Below are positions 16,155 to 24,508 of a DNA stretch of 48,841 bases, one piece after another. Location of the stretch: positions 1-48,841 of the forward strand of contig DAHVQB010000013.1 in assembly GCA_027317945.1 (NCBI GenBank), read 5' to 3'. The position numbers and the translations under genes were made by a program. Numbering within the stretch: position 1 is the stretch's first letter; every line of letters starts with the position of its first letter. The notes under the pieces were generated by a model, which was not told the origin of the DNA, searched no databases, and saw only the letters and a list, made by a program, of their open reading frames with translations. Origin of the DNA: Microcaldota archaeon (GTDB taxonomy: Archaea; Micrarchaeota; Micrarchaeia; Micrarchaeales; Micrarchaeaceae).

Positions 16155-17561
16155 TTATGGAGTTATAGGTGCAGATGAGTACGTGCACGCGTAAGCAACC
16201 CCGTTGCCTCCGGCGCCTCCCTGACCGTAAAGGCTGCCGCCTCCCGCCGCGCCGCCGTTAACATTTAACGTTCCTGTGCTTGAATAGCTGCCGGAGCTGG
16301 AAGTGTCCACCAGTATTACGCCGCCGCCTCCGCCGCCGTTGCCCGCATTACCTGCAGTTGCTGCAGTGGCATTTGCATATATCGTTCCTGTATTGGTGAA
16401 TGAATATGCCTGTATGTAAATTCCATATTCCCCTGAACTCGGCCCTCCCTGGCTGGATCCGCTGCCTCCGCCCCCTGCATCCAGGTACTGCGCTATGGTA
16501 TTGCCATACCAAGTGCTTAAGCTTGACGTCATTGTAGAGCAGGATTCAGTGGGTGCGCTCTGGCCGTTGCTATATTGGCCGTTGACGTGGGGAGCTATGC
16601 CACCAGCAGCAACCAACGTGCTGCCGCCGTTGCCCGAGTTGCCGCCGCCGCCGCCGCCGCCTCCCCCGCCATAGGCATTCGGCTCGTTGCCTCCGGCGCA
16701 GTAGTTGCAATTTGGAGCCTGGTTCCCAACCTGGCCGGTATAAATGCTTCCGGCATTGGTGAATGCGCCGCCTGCTATTATGGAATAGCTATCTGTAGTA
16801 AGCGACACTCCGCTGTCTATTTTTACGGTGCCGGTGGTCTTGATGTCGCCGGATAATGTCGTGACACTACTGAATTCCACATTCTGCGTGCCAGAATATG
16901 AAGTCGGATTGTATATCGGCGGGCTTATTGTAGTGGTGGAGCTTGTGGTGGTAGAGCTCGTCGAAGTGGAAGTTGTAGAGCTTGATGTGGAAGAAGTCGT
17001 GGTAGATTGCGAGATTGTGAAAGCGCTTGCGCCAGAGAACTTCGTGTTGATTGTGCCTATCCTCGTGTAAGAGGTTGGTATGTTGCAGTTCGGGACAGTG
17101 CAGTATCCCAGCCATACGTATGCAGTCAAAGGCTGTCCAACCAGAACGTTAGCGGTCGGTATGTCACCCGCCTGCGCATTAGTGAATTCGACCGTTGCGG
17201 TCTGCCCCGGGGTCAATGCGCCTATGGGTATCATGTTAGCGGCAAACGACATGTTCTCAGGTAGTCCGTTGCTGTCGAGATGCTCTGAAGTAGATGACAC
17301 GAACACCCAGTCCCCATAATAGTACTGCCCTGACTCCTGCCCTACAGTAAGGACTATCCCGTTGGGAGTGTAAGAAGGATTTGAGCAGATGAAACCTGTC
17401 TGCGGCGTGCAACCTTCTGGCAGGTTGGATGACGACTGTCCGAACAGGCCGAGAGCGAAGAGCAGGGCCGCCACGATAGCTATGACAAGTATGGCCCACC
17501 CATAAGTCATCAGGTACTCCATCGATGATTGGGCTTTGGTACCTGATTTGTTACCGCACAT
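16155..17561 (-). CDS. Class III signal peptide, glycine-rich surface protein (paralogue of 6404-7936)
   Basis: 468 residues. The leader GNKSGTKAQSSMEYL plus an AILVIAIVAALLFALGLF helix is the archaeal class III (type IV pilin-like) signal. Next come the same two-Cys motif (EGCTPQTGFIC), an HLDSNGLPENMS segment shared with the other copy (HIGSSGLPDNFS), a Ser/Thr linker around 185-210, a beta-strand stretch with IDSGVSL also found in the paralogue, and glycine-rich runs at the end. The shared order shows a duplicated gene family. Likely a filament or envelope component exported and processed by a prepilin-type peptidase. Confidence 0.8.
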   Translation of the reverse strand: MCGNKSGTKAQSSMEYLMTYGWAILVIAIVAALLFALGLFGQSSSNLPEGCTPQTGFICSNPSYTPNGIVLTVGQESGQYYYGDWVFVSSTSEHLDSNGLPENMSFAANMIPIGALTPGQTATVEFTNAQAGDIPTANVLVGQPLTAYVWLGYCTVPNCNIPTSYTRIGTINTKFSGASAFTISQSTTTSSTSSSTTSTSTSSTTTSSTTTISPPIYNPTSYSGTQNVEFSSVTTLSGDIKTTGTVKIDSGVSLTTDSYSIIAGGAFTNAGSIYTGQVGNQAPNCNYCAGGNEPNAYGGGGGGGGGGNSGNGGSTLVAAGGIAPHVNGQYSNGQSAPTESCSTMTSSLSTWYGNTIAQYLDAGGGGSGSSQGGPSSGEYGIYIQAYSFTNTGTIYANATAATAGNAGNGGGGGGVILVDTSSSGSYSSTGTLNVNGGAAGGGSLYGQGGAGGNGVAYACTYSSAPITP

Positions 17562-17638
17562 ATGCGTAACTATGAAACGCGCAGGTATTAATAATATCCA
17601 CTTTATGCAAATTATGCAAATAACGTCAATAATATCAA

Positions 17639-17646
17639 TTTAAATA
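17639..17646 (+). promoter_or_regulatory. TATA box for the first transglutaminase cassette
   Basis: TTTAAATA, a perfect match to the archaeal TATA consensus, 39 bases before the GTG start at 17685. It implies a very short leader and a cassette with its own promoter. Confidence 0.6.
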
Positions 17647-17684
17647 CGTATACTGATTGTATTAGATAATAGATAAGTGGTTTC

Positions 17685-17969
17685 GTGGCTGGCATAGGTG
17701 CCCCTATTTCCATAGGGATGAAGATACTGCTTCACGGCAAGGCACTCGCCATTAAGGCAAATAACGCGGAGCTTACTGCCAAGTTTGACAAGTCTATAGC
17801 GGATTTGGACCAGTATATCAAGAGCGGCCACACCACCCTTGATGACAAGGCCAATAGCATAGTATTCGAACCGTTCGGCGGGGTCGAGCATGAATTTAGG
17901 GAAGAGGCGATGTCAGGGATCGGCGATGACGGTATGGTTGTGCCCAAGAAGCCCAAACATGGGAAGTGA
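17685..17969 (+). CDS. Unknown ~94-aa protein, partner of transglutaminase-like protein (copy 1)
   Basis: 94 residues, not recognised. GTG start; the choice is supported by the paralogue at 24123-24407, whose ATG falls at the same place. Both copies share a hydrophobic N-terminus (GIGAPISIGMKIL versus TGIPIVIGMRIL), then FDKSI..L..Y.K.GH.TLD, an A..I...PF.G patch and an EEA segment. The N-terminal hydrophobic stretch is short and broken by charged residues, so a membrane anchor is uncertain. The transglutaminase-like gene starts 22 bases downstream. Because it is coupled to that gene in both cassettes, it may be its substrate, inhibitor or adaptor (inference). Confidence 0.75.
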   Translation: MAGIGAPISIGMKILLHGKALAIKANNAELTAKFDKSIADLDQYIKSGHTTLDDKANSIVFEPFGGVEHEFREEAMSGIGDDGMVVPKKPKHGK

Positions 17970-17991
17970 TTATGTTTTATAAGGTGCGGCG

Positions 17992-19281
17992 ATGGTCGAA
18001 ATAAAAAAGGAGAAACATGAGACAGCTGAGTTTTCCAGTGTCGAAGACATGGTTGATTATCTGCGGTCCGCAAATATTGCGGTTAAGGATAGGGTAGATG
18101 TAGTACTAGACGTGGACGGAAACCAGAAGAATATAACATTTGAAAGGCGCAGCAACCCGGATGGGTCGAGAGGAGGATTCGTAGCGACCAGCGTTTCGAG
18201 ATTAAACATAGCATCCTCTTACGTAGACAGCACGGCAGTTATATACGGCAATTTTGACATAATTAATTCGCATATAGGCCCTAATGCGACCGTAATATCG
18301 CTGGGAAAAGACACAGTTTACGCTAACGGGGACCAGAATGTTATAATAGACACCGACATAGGGATGGACAGCACGCTGAAAGCCCTCGGAAAGAAGAGCT
18401 GCATAGTGCTTAGGGGCGCCATGATAGGCGATCAAGTCGACATCGATGTCCAGAAGGGCAGGCTCTACATAGCAAGAGCTACAGTAGGAAACAGCGTAAC
18501 TACGGAAACGTTGGTGTCGGATCCCGGTAACCTTGAGATATTGACTATTGAAGAGGCAGTGATTGGCAGGTACAGCAAGATATCGCTTGACAAGCAGCCG
18601 CCTAGGCTGGGCATATCCAACCTGAACATACCGGAGCGCTCTGCGATAAGTATCGATATGGACAACTATGCCATGGAAGTCCAGCAACCAGGGAAAATGC
18701 CGAACGATCCGTATACCGTAATAGTGCCAACGCCAACAAACCATACGCTAGAGGCTTTCATAAAAAGCGCAGAGAAGTATGCCAACAACATGTCGCTTAC
18801 GCCAAAATACATTTCGCAATTGCAGATGTTTGCCGGAAACGCGAAGAGGCTCAAGAAACTGGAGATGGTGATACTGCTTGCAAAGTACGTTTATGACACG
18901 ATACCGTACGATGGTACGACCTATGAGAAATATGGCGACCCGGCCAACGTGCCTCTCGACTACTTCATAAAGAACAAGGGCGGCGTATGCTTCGAGCACG
19001 CACTGCTTCTTTATGAGATACTCGAGAAGGAGAGGCAGGATGGGACTCTTGACGTGAAGCCCATGTTCGTTACGGGCGCAGCCATAGGGAAGGACGTAGA
19101 TTCGCTCCACGCGTGGGTCGAGGTGGAGATAGACGGGGAGGTATTCGTCATGGACCCGACCAATCCAATGCCTTACACGATTGCAGGTATGAGGGACATC
19201 AACAACGGTTTCATAAGGATCTACGGCGTGCCGGGTTATGACTACGTATACGATGGGCAGCCAGCGATAAAGCCGCTGTAA
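17992..19281 (+). CDS. Transglutaminase-like cysteine protein with N-terminal repetitive beta domain (copy 1)
   Basis: 429 residues. Residues ~80-230 form short strands spaced by Ile-Gly turns (STAVIYGNFDIINSHIGPNAT, TDIGMDSTLK, GAMIGDQVDID, EEAVIGRYSKISL), in the manner of a beta-helix or bactofilin-like solenoid. The C-terminal half has the transglutaminase-like triad: C333 in GGVCFEHALLL, H373 in LHAWVEVE and D388 in FVMDPTNP. No signal peptide, so it should act in the cytoplasm. It follows a 94-aa gene by 22 bases. The paralogue at 22666-24102 has the same architecture and triad. Activity could be protein cross-linking, deamidation or peptide-bond cleavage; none is shown. Confidence 0.8.
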   Translation: MVEIKKEKHETAEFSSVEDMVDYLRSANIAVKDRVDVVLDVDGNQKNITFERRSNPDGSRGGFVATSVSRLNIASSYVDSTAVIYGNFDIINSHIGPNATVISLGKDTVYANGDQNVIIDTDIGMDSTLKALGKKSCIVLRGAMIGDQVDIDVQKGRLYIARATVGNSVTTETLVSDPGNLEILTIEEAVIGRYSKISLDKQPPRLGISNLNIPERSAISIDMDNYAMEVQQPGKMPNDPYTVIVPTPTNHTLEAFIKSAEKYANNMSLTPKYISQLQMFAGNAKRLKKLEMVILLAKYVYDTIPYDGTTYEKYGDPANVPLDYFIKNKGGVCFEHALLLYEILEKERQDGTLDVKPMFVTGAAIGKDVDSLHAWVEVEIDGEVFVMDPTNPMPYTIAGMRDINNGFIRIYGVPGYDYVYDGQPAIKPL

Positions 19282-19293
19282 TAGTACGCGTAC

Positions 19294-19977
19294 CTAAGCC
19301 AGCAAGGTATACCATATAAGAGGCAGCCATGCAGTTATTCCGGCCCGTGCTGATGTTGTCCAATAGTTCGCTTCTGTGTCATATGCACCGTCGGCGAACA
19401 ACCTTTTGACAAATTCCCTTAGTGGTTCGACCAAATCCTTTAAGACGCTTGTATCGGCAACTTTACTATCAGTTACTTTCACACCGTAAACCCTCTTTGT
19501 ATGGGCGTCCACGATTATGTGAACTTTCTTCCACTCCTTCACTTTTCCATATTTCATGCTCCTGTACTCTCCATCGTTCCTACTTTTCCAACCGGAAGAG
19601 TCTATCTATACCTCCAGGTTCCTTCCAGACTGTTTTGTACGCACTTCTAAACCGTATTTTTGCAGGTTTATAAGTCTCCAATTTATAGTCCGAAAGTTTG
19701 GTACCTTCTTCAAATGGAAGAAGGCCTTTAGACCCTTTACGAAACCTTCCAACTGTCTATACCCTATCTTGAAGGCACATTTTACAGTGAAGAAACCGGC
19801 TATTATTCCATCGCTAAACCGAAAAGGAGCGCCAACCTTATGCTTATTCTTTGTTTTCAACTCCTCCAACTGCATTTCTGCAGCAGGTGATATCCGTACT
19901 ATTATGTTTCCTCTGTCTACCAACCGCTGGCTATACAAATTCCAATCTCTACTATATTGCTGCATACTGTTCGCCAA
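19294..19977 (-). pseudogene. IS4/IS5-superfamily DDE transposase, broken by an in-frame stop and 3' truncation
   Basis: The frame from ATG 19977 reads a transposase N-terminal domain (YSRDWNLYSQRLVDRG... to GLEVRTKQSGRNLEV), then TAG at 19603-19605, then continues in the same frame with IDSSGWKSRNDGEYRSMKYGKVKEWKKVHI. The stop directly precedes the first catalytic Asp (IDSSGW); the second is in LFADGAYDTEANY. The frame ends 30 codons later, 13 bases from the stop of the convergent transglutaminase gene, without the final catalytic Glu region, so the 3' end is lost. Start could be 19965 (MQQYSRD). It is an inactive remnant. Confidence 0.8.
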
Positions 19978-19989
19978 GATTAGTATGCG

Positions 19990-20012
19990 CCTAGAGGTTT
20001 AATACCTCTAGG
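19990..20012. repeat. Perfect 8-bp hairpin CCTAGAGG-7 nt-CCTCTAGG
   Basis: Arms at 19990-19997 and 20005-20012, loop TTTAATA. It lies 13 bases upstream of the broken transposase start and may be part of the IS left end or a terminator blocking read-through into the IS. The surrounding stretch from 19978 to 20288 holds no convincing gene; it also has a weaker inverted repeat (gcatag...ctatgc) near 20128-20148. Confidence 0.7.
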
Positions 20013-20288
20013 AAATAGTGGGATTATTAGACAATGTCGCCCGTGCTTACCGTTTCGCAAGATATTTATATTAGGTATACAGATATCTTCCAACATCCAC
20101 TGCGTGCGCATGAGCACATAGGTGGGCATAGCCATATGCGCTATGCGATTCGGTACCAACGCATGGAACTGCCATCGAGACAACGAGGTTGCACCCTTTT
20201 GGGTTCGGCCATTGACTTAACGGTCCTGCGTGTTTTTCAATTTTTAAGGTGCTGATGCCGAGCGGCAGAGCTACGAGCTGGGGATTGC

Positions 20289-20666
20289 ATGGTAAACGCC
20301 ACGAAATACAACGACTTTGGGAACATACAGCAGACATACGCAGGAGCAGCGTACCTCAGGATAGAGCATCCGCAGTACGATGAAAAGGAACTGACAAAAG
20401 CAAGCCCGAAGAGCATACTCAAGCTAATGGATGCAGTCAAGGAGGGGAACGCCCCGAAGCACGAGATACTCGAACTGCTTGGGAAGGTCAACAAGGTCGC
20501 ACCGGGCGAAACGGAAAAACTGCTAAAACGCTACAATAAGAAGGACATAGAAGGGTTCGCCGATTTCCTATACAAGACCAAGAACGAAAAGGCGATAAGG
20601 GACCTCACCTATGTGGTCATAGGGATACTGAAAACCATGGTCTTGAAGGACTATATGCGCAAGTAA
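20289..20666 (+). CDS. Hypothetical helical protein (125 aa)
   Basis: 125 residues, not recognised. The start ATG 20289 (MVNATKYNDFGNIQQTY) follows a T-rich, TATA-like CAATTTTTAAGG about 35 bases upstream. From residue 36 the sequence is charged and helical (KELTKASPKSILKLMDAVKEG, then KHEILELLGKVNKVAPGETEKLLKRYNKKDIEGFADFLY written here as separate helices), with no Cys and no membrane segment. It may bind nucleic acid or protein. The SIMPL gene starts 62 bases downstream in the same direction. Confidence 0.6.
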   Translation: MVNATKYNDFGNIQQTYAGAAYLRIEHPQYDEKELTKASPKSILKLMDAVKEGNAPKHEILELLGKVNKVAPGETEKLLKRYNKKDIEGFADFLYKTKNEKAIRDLTYVVIGILKTMVLKDYMRK

Positions 20667-20728
20667 AGGCGTAACGTTGCGCAACGAATAAATAGTTTGG
20701 TTGCGCACTCTTTTTTTAGTGTGATTCT

Positions 20729-21460
20729 TTGGACGGATCGGCTAGGACATTTGATATAAGCATTGCAGCAGTTGTTATACTGATTGTAGTAATCGCATTG
20801 GCGCTGATGAACGGGAAAGGGGGCCAGACGAATGAAAATGCATCCAGGATAAGCGTAACCGCGACTGGTACCGCTTACGCCTACCCCAGTTCTGCAATCA
20901 TGTACATCCTTGTAAACGGATCTGGCAGCAGCACGCTCGAGGCGACATCCAACATATCCGCTACGCTGGTCGAGTTGAACCGCTCAATCTCGCCTTTCAT
21001 AGATGGCAATCTCAGCAACGTGAAGACGACTTCGTACAACATAGGCAGGTCATACAACGCGAGCCGCAACAAGACTCTATACGCTGCAGTCGAATCAATC
21101 AGGATATCAATCCCGTCAGTGGACAACGTAAGCGCGTTGATCGGTACGCTTTCGGGCATACCTAACACTTATGTCACATCGGTATCGGCGCAGCTTACCG
21201 GTGCGCAGGTAAACGCGCTGAGGCAGCAGGCGCTTTCGCTGGCACTGCAGAATGCGACACAGCAGGCCAGTACACTTGCAGGTGGGCCGGTTTCGCCCGG
21301 AAACATCACAGTAAACAGCTATGCTTATTATCCATTAGGGGCAAGTGGCAGCTTCCAAACTTTCTCCCAGACAGTAGCCGGGGCGGTGCCGGAACCATTC
21401 TTCTCTGCGGGAAGAGGCAGCGTGACCGAGAGCATATCGGTTGCGTTCTACCGCAATTGA
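20729..21460 (+). CDS. SIMPL (DUF541) domain protein, membrane-anchored
   Basis: 243 residues from TTG 20729, the only start that includes the whole membrane helix (residues 8-27, DISIAAVVILIVVIALALM). The exterior part begins RISVTATGTAYAYPSSAIMYILVNG, the typical first strand of SIMPL, and ends with TESISVAFYRN, the usual closing strand. A conserved long helix with ALSLALQNATQQAS precedes it. It has many N-x-S/T sequons, consistent with outside location. SIMPL proteins occur in envelopes of bacteria and archaea without a settled function. A 43-aa Cys-rich protein gene follows 16 bases later. Confidence 0.85.
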   Translation: MDGSARTFDISIAAVVILIVVIALALMNGKGGQTNENASRISVTATGTAYAYPSSAIMYILVNGSGSSTLEATSNISATLVELNRSISPFIDGNLSNVKTTSYNIGRSYNASRNKTLYAAVESIRISIPSVDNVSALIGTLSGIPNTYVTSVSAQLTGAQVNALRQQALSLALQNATQQASTLAGGPVSPGNITVNSYAYYPLGASGSFQTFSQTVAGAVPEPFFSAGRGSVTESISVAFYRN

Positions 21461-21476
21461 TGGGCGGTGTGTTTCC

Positions 21477-21608
21477 ATGGCTAATCAAGGCGCTGGCGCA
21501 GGATGCGAATGTGGAGGGGGATGCATATGCGGCTGCAGGAGCGGCTGCGCATGCAAAGCGGGGTGCGAATGCGGATGCACGTGTGGTGAAAGGAGGGCAG
21601 GCAACTAA
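21477..21608 (+). CDS. Metallothionein-like Cys-rich microprotein (43 aa)
   Basis: ATG 21477 to TAA 21608 encodes 43 residues with 11 Cys and 11 Gly, in CxC arrangement: GCECGGGCICGC, then SGCACKAGCECGCTCGE. No His and no aromatic residues; charged residues sit at the C-terminus (ERRAGN). This composition is that of metallothioneins that bind Zn, Cu or Cd through thiolate clusters. It lies 16 bases after the SIMPL gene and may be translated from the same message. No known metallothionein family motif was recalled that matches exactly, so the metal role is inferred from composition and spacing. Confidence 0.65.
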   Translation: MANQGAGAGCECGGGCICGCRSGCACKAGCECGCTCGERRAGN

Positions 21609-21634
21609 ACCTTGTCTGGTTCCCTAGTCTATGG

Positions 21635-22504
21635 CTACATGAAGTATGACAGCGTTATTACCCCTGCGATTGCAAGCACCATACCCGCCCACTGGTTCGA
21701 CTCGGGCCTCTCCTTCAATAGTATTACTGCAAAAACGATTAGGAACAGTGTTGCCATCCCGGATAATGCTGACACTATGGGCAGCGCTGCACTCTGCACC
21801 TGAATCCCGTATGCAAAAGAAAGGGTGGCGAATGCGTCCGTGATCCCGGCTCCTGCCACATATGCGATGTAAGGTTTCCCAGGAGGGGCCATGTCCTGCT
21901 TTGCCATGCGCCCTGTTATGAAGCCTCCGGCTGAAGCAACGACCCTCCATATCATGCTTAGCAGTGCAAAACCCAATATCGCGGCGTAGGGTCCGGAGTA
22001 TATTCCCGGAGCGGCAAACATGACCATAGAAACAATTGCGCTTCCGACTCCGGCAGCCAGGACGGTACGCCCTTTTTTCAGCTTGCTGAACTTCGTAGAT
22101 GTGAGTATCATGCCTACCAATATTGCAGCTATGGAAACTTCCTGGATAAGATTTAGCACATCGCCAAACGCAAACACCGCCACGACTACCGTGATGAGCG
22201 GATACGAATAGGCTATCGGCGCTATTATTGACAGGTTGCCATACTTGAATGCCCTGTACAGGAATAGCTGCCCTATGAAAAATCCGATTGCAGAGAGCAC
22301 CGCCAAGAATATTACGAACCAGTTTATGCCGGTGCCAGTCCCAGTGATGAGAAGGAACGGCAGTATGGTCAGCATGCTGAAAAGCATCGAGTAGGCTATG
22401 GCATTATAGTGGCCCAATACCCGCACGGGCTTGCTCACTAGATAATCGGACAAGCCCCAGAAGAATGCTGCGGAGAGCCCGGCGATTATCGGGATGAAAG
22501 CCAT
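21635..22504 (-). CDS. EamA/DMT superfamily transporter
   Basis: 289 residues with ten predicted membrane helices in two five-helix halves. The first half begins IIAGLSAAFFWGLSDYLVSKP and ends with LFLYRAFKYGNLSIIAPIAYSYPLITVVVAVF; the second ends with the equivalent LSFAYGIQVQSAALPIVSALSGMATLFLIVFAVILLKERP. That duplicated pattern, with the E(R/K) at the end of helix 9, defines EamA proteins, which export metabolites or amino acids. Substrate unknown. It is convergent with the Cys-rich protein gene. Start ATG 22504 is well placed against the family. Confidence 0.85.
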   Translation of the reverse strand: MAFIPIIAGLSAAFFWGLSDYLVSKPVRVLGHYNAIAYSMLFSMLTILPFLLITGTGTGINWFVIFLAVLSAIGFFIGQLFLYRAFKYGNLSIIAPIAYSYPLITVVVAVFAFGDVLNLIQEVSIAAILVGMILTSTKFSKLKKGRTVLAAGVGSAIVSMVMFAAPGIYSGPYAAILGFALLSMIWRVVASAGGFITGRMAKQDMAPPGKPYIAYVAGAGITDAFATLSFAYGIQVQSAALPIVSALSGMATLFLIVFAVILLKERPESNQWAGMVLAIAGVITLSYFM

Positions 22505-22566
22505 GGTTCAACAACCTCTGCATATTTTGTCAGATTCGGACCTGTGGCTTACGTATACAGAAACAT

Positions 22567-22640
22567 CGCCCTTGCCGGGATTTGAACCCGGATCACAGGC
22601 TCCGGAAGCCCACGTTCTATCCAAGTTATACTACAAGGGC
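22567..22640 (-). tRNA. tRNA-Arg(CCG)
   Basis: On the minus strand the acceptor GCCCTTG (from 22640) pairs with CAAGGGC (to 22568), discriminator G at 22567. The anticodon loop is TTCCGGA, giving anticodon CCG, closed by a stem with two wobble pairs; the T arm GGGTTCAAATCCC is canonical. No CCA is encoded and no intron is needed to fold it. It sits between the DMT transporter and the second transglutaminase gene. Confidence 0.9.
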
Positions 22641-22665
22641 TCAGCGCGACATATACCGATCCTGC

Positions 22666-24102
22666 CTAGCCCCGCTTGTTTATACCGGTCGGCGCTGCCG
22701 GAATCGGAGTTACCAATGGGGCGCCGTCCGGCCTGTAGTCCCAGTCTATCAATGGACCGGAGCTGACGAAACTTCCGCTCTTGGTCCTCTTGCCTGCAAA
22801 CATGAACGGGCTGGTTGCATCTATCACGAATACCTTGCCGTTTATCTCAACCTCCACCCATGCGTGCCATGAAGCGACGTCGTCGCTCTTTGCGAGCCCG
22901 GTAACGAAATGCGGGGTCACTTTGCCGCCCTGCATTGCCAGCTCCTTCTCCAGTATAGTATAAAGGAGGAGGGCATGCTCGAAGCATATCCCCTTACCCT
23001 TGTCTATGAAGTAGTCGAGCGGTATGTCAAGTACGTCCTTCGTATACTTGTCGGTTATGTCCCCATACTTTATGTTGTCGTATACGTACTTCGCTATCAG
23101 TATGGTGTGCTGCAGCTGCTTCGCTGAATCCGCATCTAGCTTGCCGAGGAGGCTCTGGTCCACGGTTTTCGGCAGCTTGTGGGTATTGGCGTAATCCTCA
23201 GCGTCCTTGGCAAACTTTGAGAAGACAGGATCGTTTAGCAACGGTATGCGCACCTTGTAGAATATGTTGGATTGTGTGCCATCCAGCGTAACCGGTATGA
23301 AGTAGTTGCGCGGGTCCACTGTAACTTTTGAATTGGCCGGCACATTTGCACTCAGTATCCTAAGCCTTGGAGAGCCGGCTTCAAGTTTTATCCTGCTGTT
23401 GCTGCCTATCTCTGAATCATCTATGTCCAATACCTTTATGCTGATACTGGGTGAGGCGCCCTTCAAATCCTTGGAGCTTGCATATGGGCTCATGAAATCG
23501 CGCAAAGCCTTGAAGTTGGGCGGATTTTCTGGCAGGTCGGCATAGGATTCCAGGACCACGCCGCTGTGCACGGTGGATCTTACTATGTACAGTATGCCCT
23601 TGCCTATGTTGAGGCTCACGTCATCCTCTATGTTGGTCATGTCAAGAACTATCGGGCCCAGCACTCCGCCGGACCGTATGTTAACGCGCGAGCCTATCGC
23701 TGTATCCTCTATGTAGGACTGCGCCTGGCCCAGTGCGAGGACTGACGAGTTCGGGCCTATCTTTGAGTTTACTATCTTGACATTGCCGTATACGACAGCG
23801 GTGCTGTCTATGAATGTGTCTTCCGGCTGCATATCGCTCCCGTAGATTGACTTGGCGCTGAGGTTCTGGTCTATAAGGCCCCCGACGCTGCCATCAGGGT
23901 TCCTGTAGCGCACGAAACTAAGTTGGCGGCTTTCGCCACCGGTCAATAGCGTGACTGTTACGCTGTCCGCACCGGCCGCCATGCTTGACCTCAAGTAAGC
24001 GAGCATGTCGGCTTCGCTCCCGAATTCCGTCGAATCTTCCGCAATGGCCTCCAGCAGTTTCTCGTTCTTCTTGACATTCGGTACAGCCTGTTTTTCTGCC
24101 AT
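22666..24102 (-). CDS. Transglutaminase-like cysteine protein with N-terminal repetitive beta domain (copy 2)
   Basis: 478 residues from ATG 24102 (MAEKQAV); ATG 24123 would overlap the stop of the upstream small gene by one base (TAATG) and add seven residues. Architecture is that of copy 1: a helical N-terminus with MLAYLRSS, a solenoid-like region with Ile-Gly turns (STAVVYGNVKIVNSKIGPNSS, DTAIGSRVNI), then the transglutaminase-like core with C373 (GICFEHALLL), H413 (WHAWVEVE) and D428 (FVIDATSP). The region between the solenoid and the catalytic core is about 40 residues longer than in copy 1. No signal peptide. It is translationally close to the 94-aa partner gene. Confidence 0.8.
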   Translation of the reverse strand: MAEKQAVPNVKKNEKLLEAIAEDSTEFGSEADMLAYLRSSMAAGADSVTVTLLTGGESRQLSFVRYRNPDGSVGGLIDQNLSAKSIYGSDMQPEDTFIDSTAVVYGNVKIVNSKIGPNSSVLALGQAQSYIEDTAIGSRVNIRSGGVLGPIVLDMTNIEDDVSLNIGKGILYIVRSTVHSGVVLESYADLPENPPNFKALRDFMSPYASSKDLKGASPSISIKVLDIDDSEIGSNSRIKLEAGSPRLRILSANVPANSKVTVDPRNYFIPVTLDGTQSNIFYKVRIPLLNDPVFSKFAKDAEDYANTHKLPKTVDQSLLGKLDADSAKQLQHTILIAKYVYDNIKYGDITDKYTKDVLDIPLDYFIDKGKGICFEHALLLYTILEKELAMQGGKVTPHFVTGLAKSDDVASWHAWVEVEINGKVFVIDATSPFMFAGKRTKSGSFVSSGPLIDWDYRPDGAPLVTPIPAAPTGINKRG

Positions 24103-24122
24103 AATAATCAACTCAATAAGCA

Positions 24123-24407
24123 TTATTCAGTCCCGTTCCCGTTCCCTATCAGCTCAGCCAACTCGTTTATGTCTATAGTTGCATGAGCTTCTTCCTCCAA
24201 GGCGAACTCGCCCTTAAATGGTGCGGATATTATCGCGCCGGCATGGGTGTCTAGGGTGCTATGGCCCTTCTTTTCGTAGCTTTTCAATTCCTCTATGGAC
24301 TTGTCGAATTTAGGAAGAAGATATGACTTGCCTTTCTGTTGCGCGAGCTCCCTGCCCCTTGCGAGTATGCGCATGCCAATTACTATCGGTATCCCTGTGT
24401 CTGCCAT
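24123..24407 (-). CDS. Unknown ~94-aa protein, partner of transglutaminase-like protein (copy 2)
   Basis: 94 residues, MADTGIPIVIGMRILARGREL start. It keeps the conserved FDKSIEELKSYEKKGHSTLD block and the APFKGEF...EEEA patch of copy 1, while the C-terminus diverges (acidic ELAELIGNGNGTE versus basic PKKPKHGK). The transglutaminase gene begins at or just after its stop, tighter than the 22-base gap in the other cassette. Conservation of gene order in two diverged copies says that the two proteins work together. Function unknown. Confidence 0.75.
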   Translation of the reverse strand: MADTGIPIVIGMRILARGRELAQQKGKSYLLPKFDKSIEELKSYEKKGHSTLDTHAGAIISAPFKGEFALEEEAHATIDINELAELIGNGNGTE

Positions 24408-24508
24408 GTCGACCCATTACCTGTTTTATCTCTGTGTATTTAAGGTTATCCTATCAAAACCTCTTCTGTGCTTTTTGCACACGATCGTCAATAAAACGGT
24501 AGGCATGC

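Noticed and set aside
20034-20255. Small plus-strand frame upstream of 20289
   Set aside because: No recognisable similarity, unlikely composition, overlaps an opposite frame; kept as non-coding.
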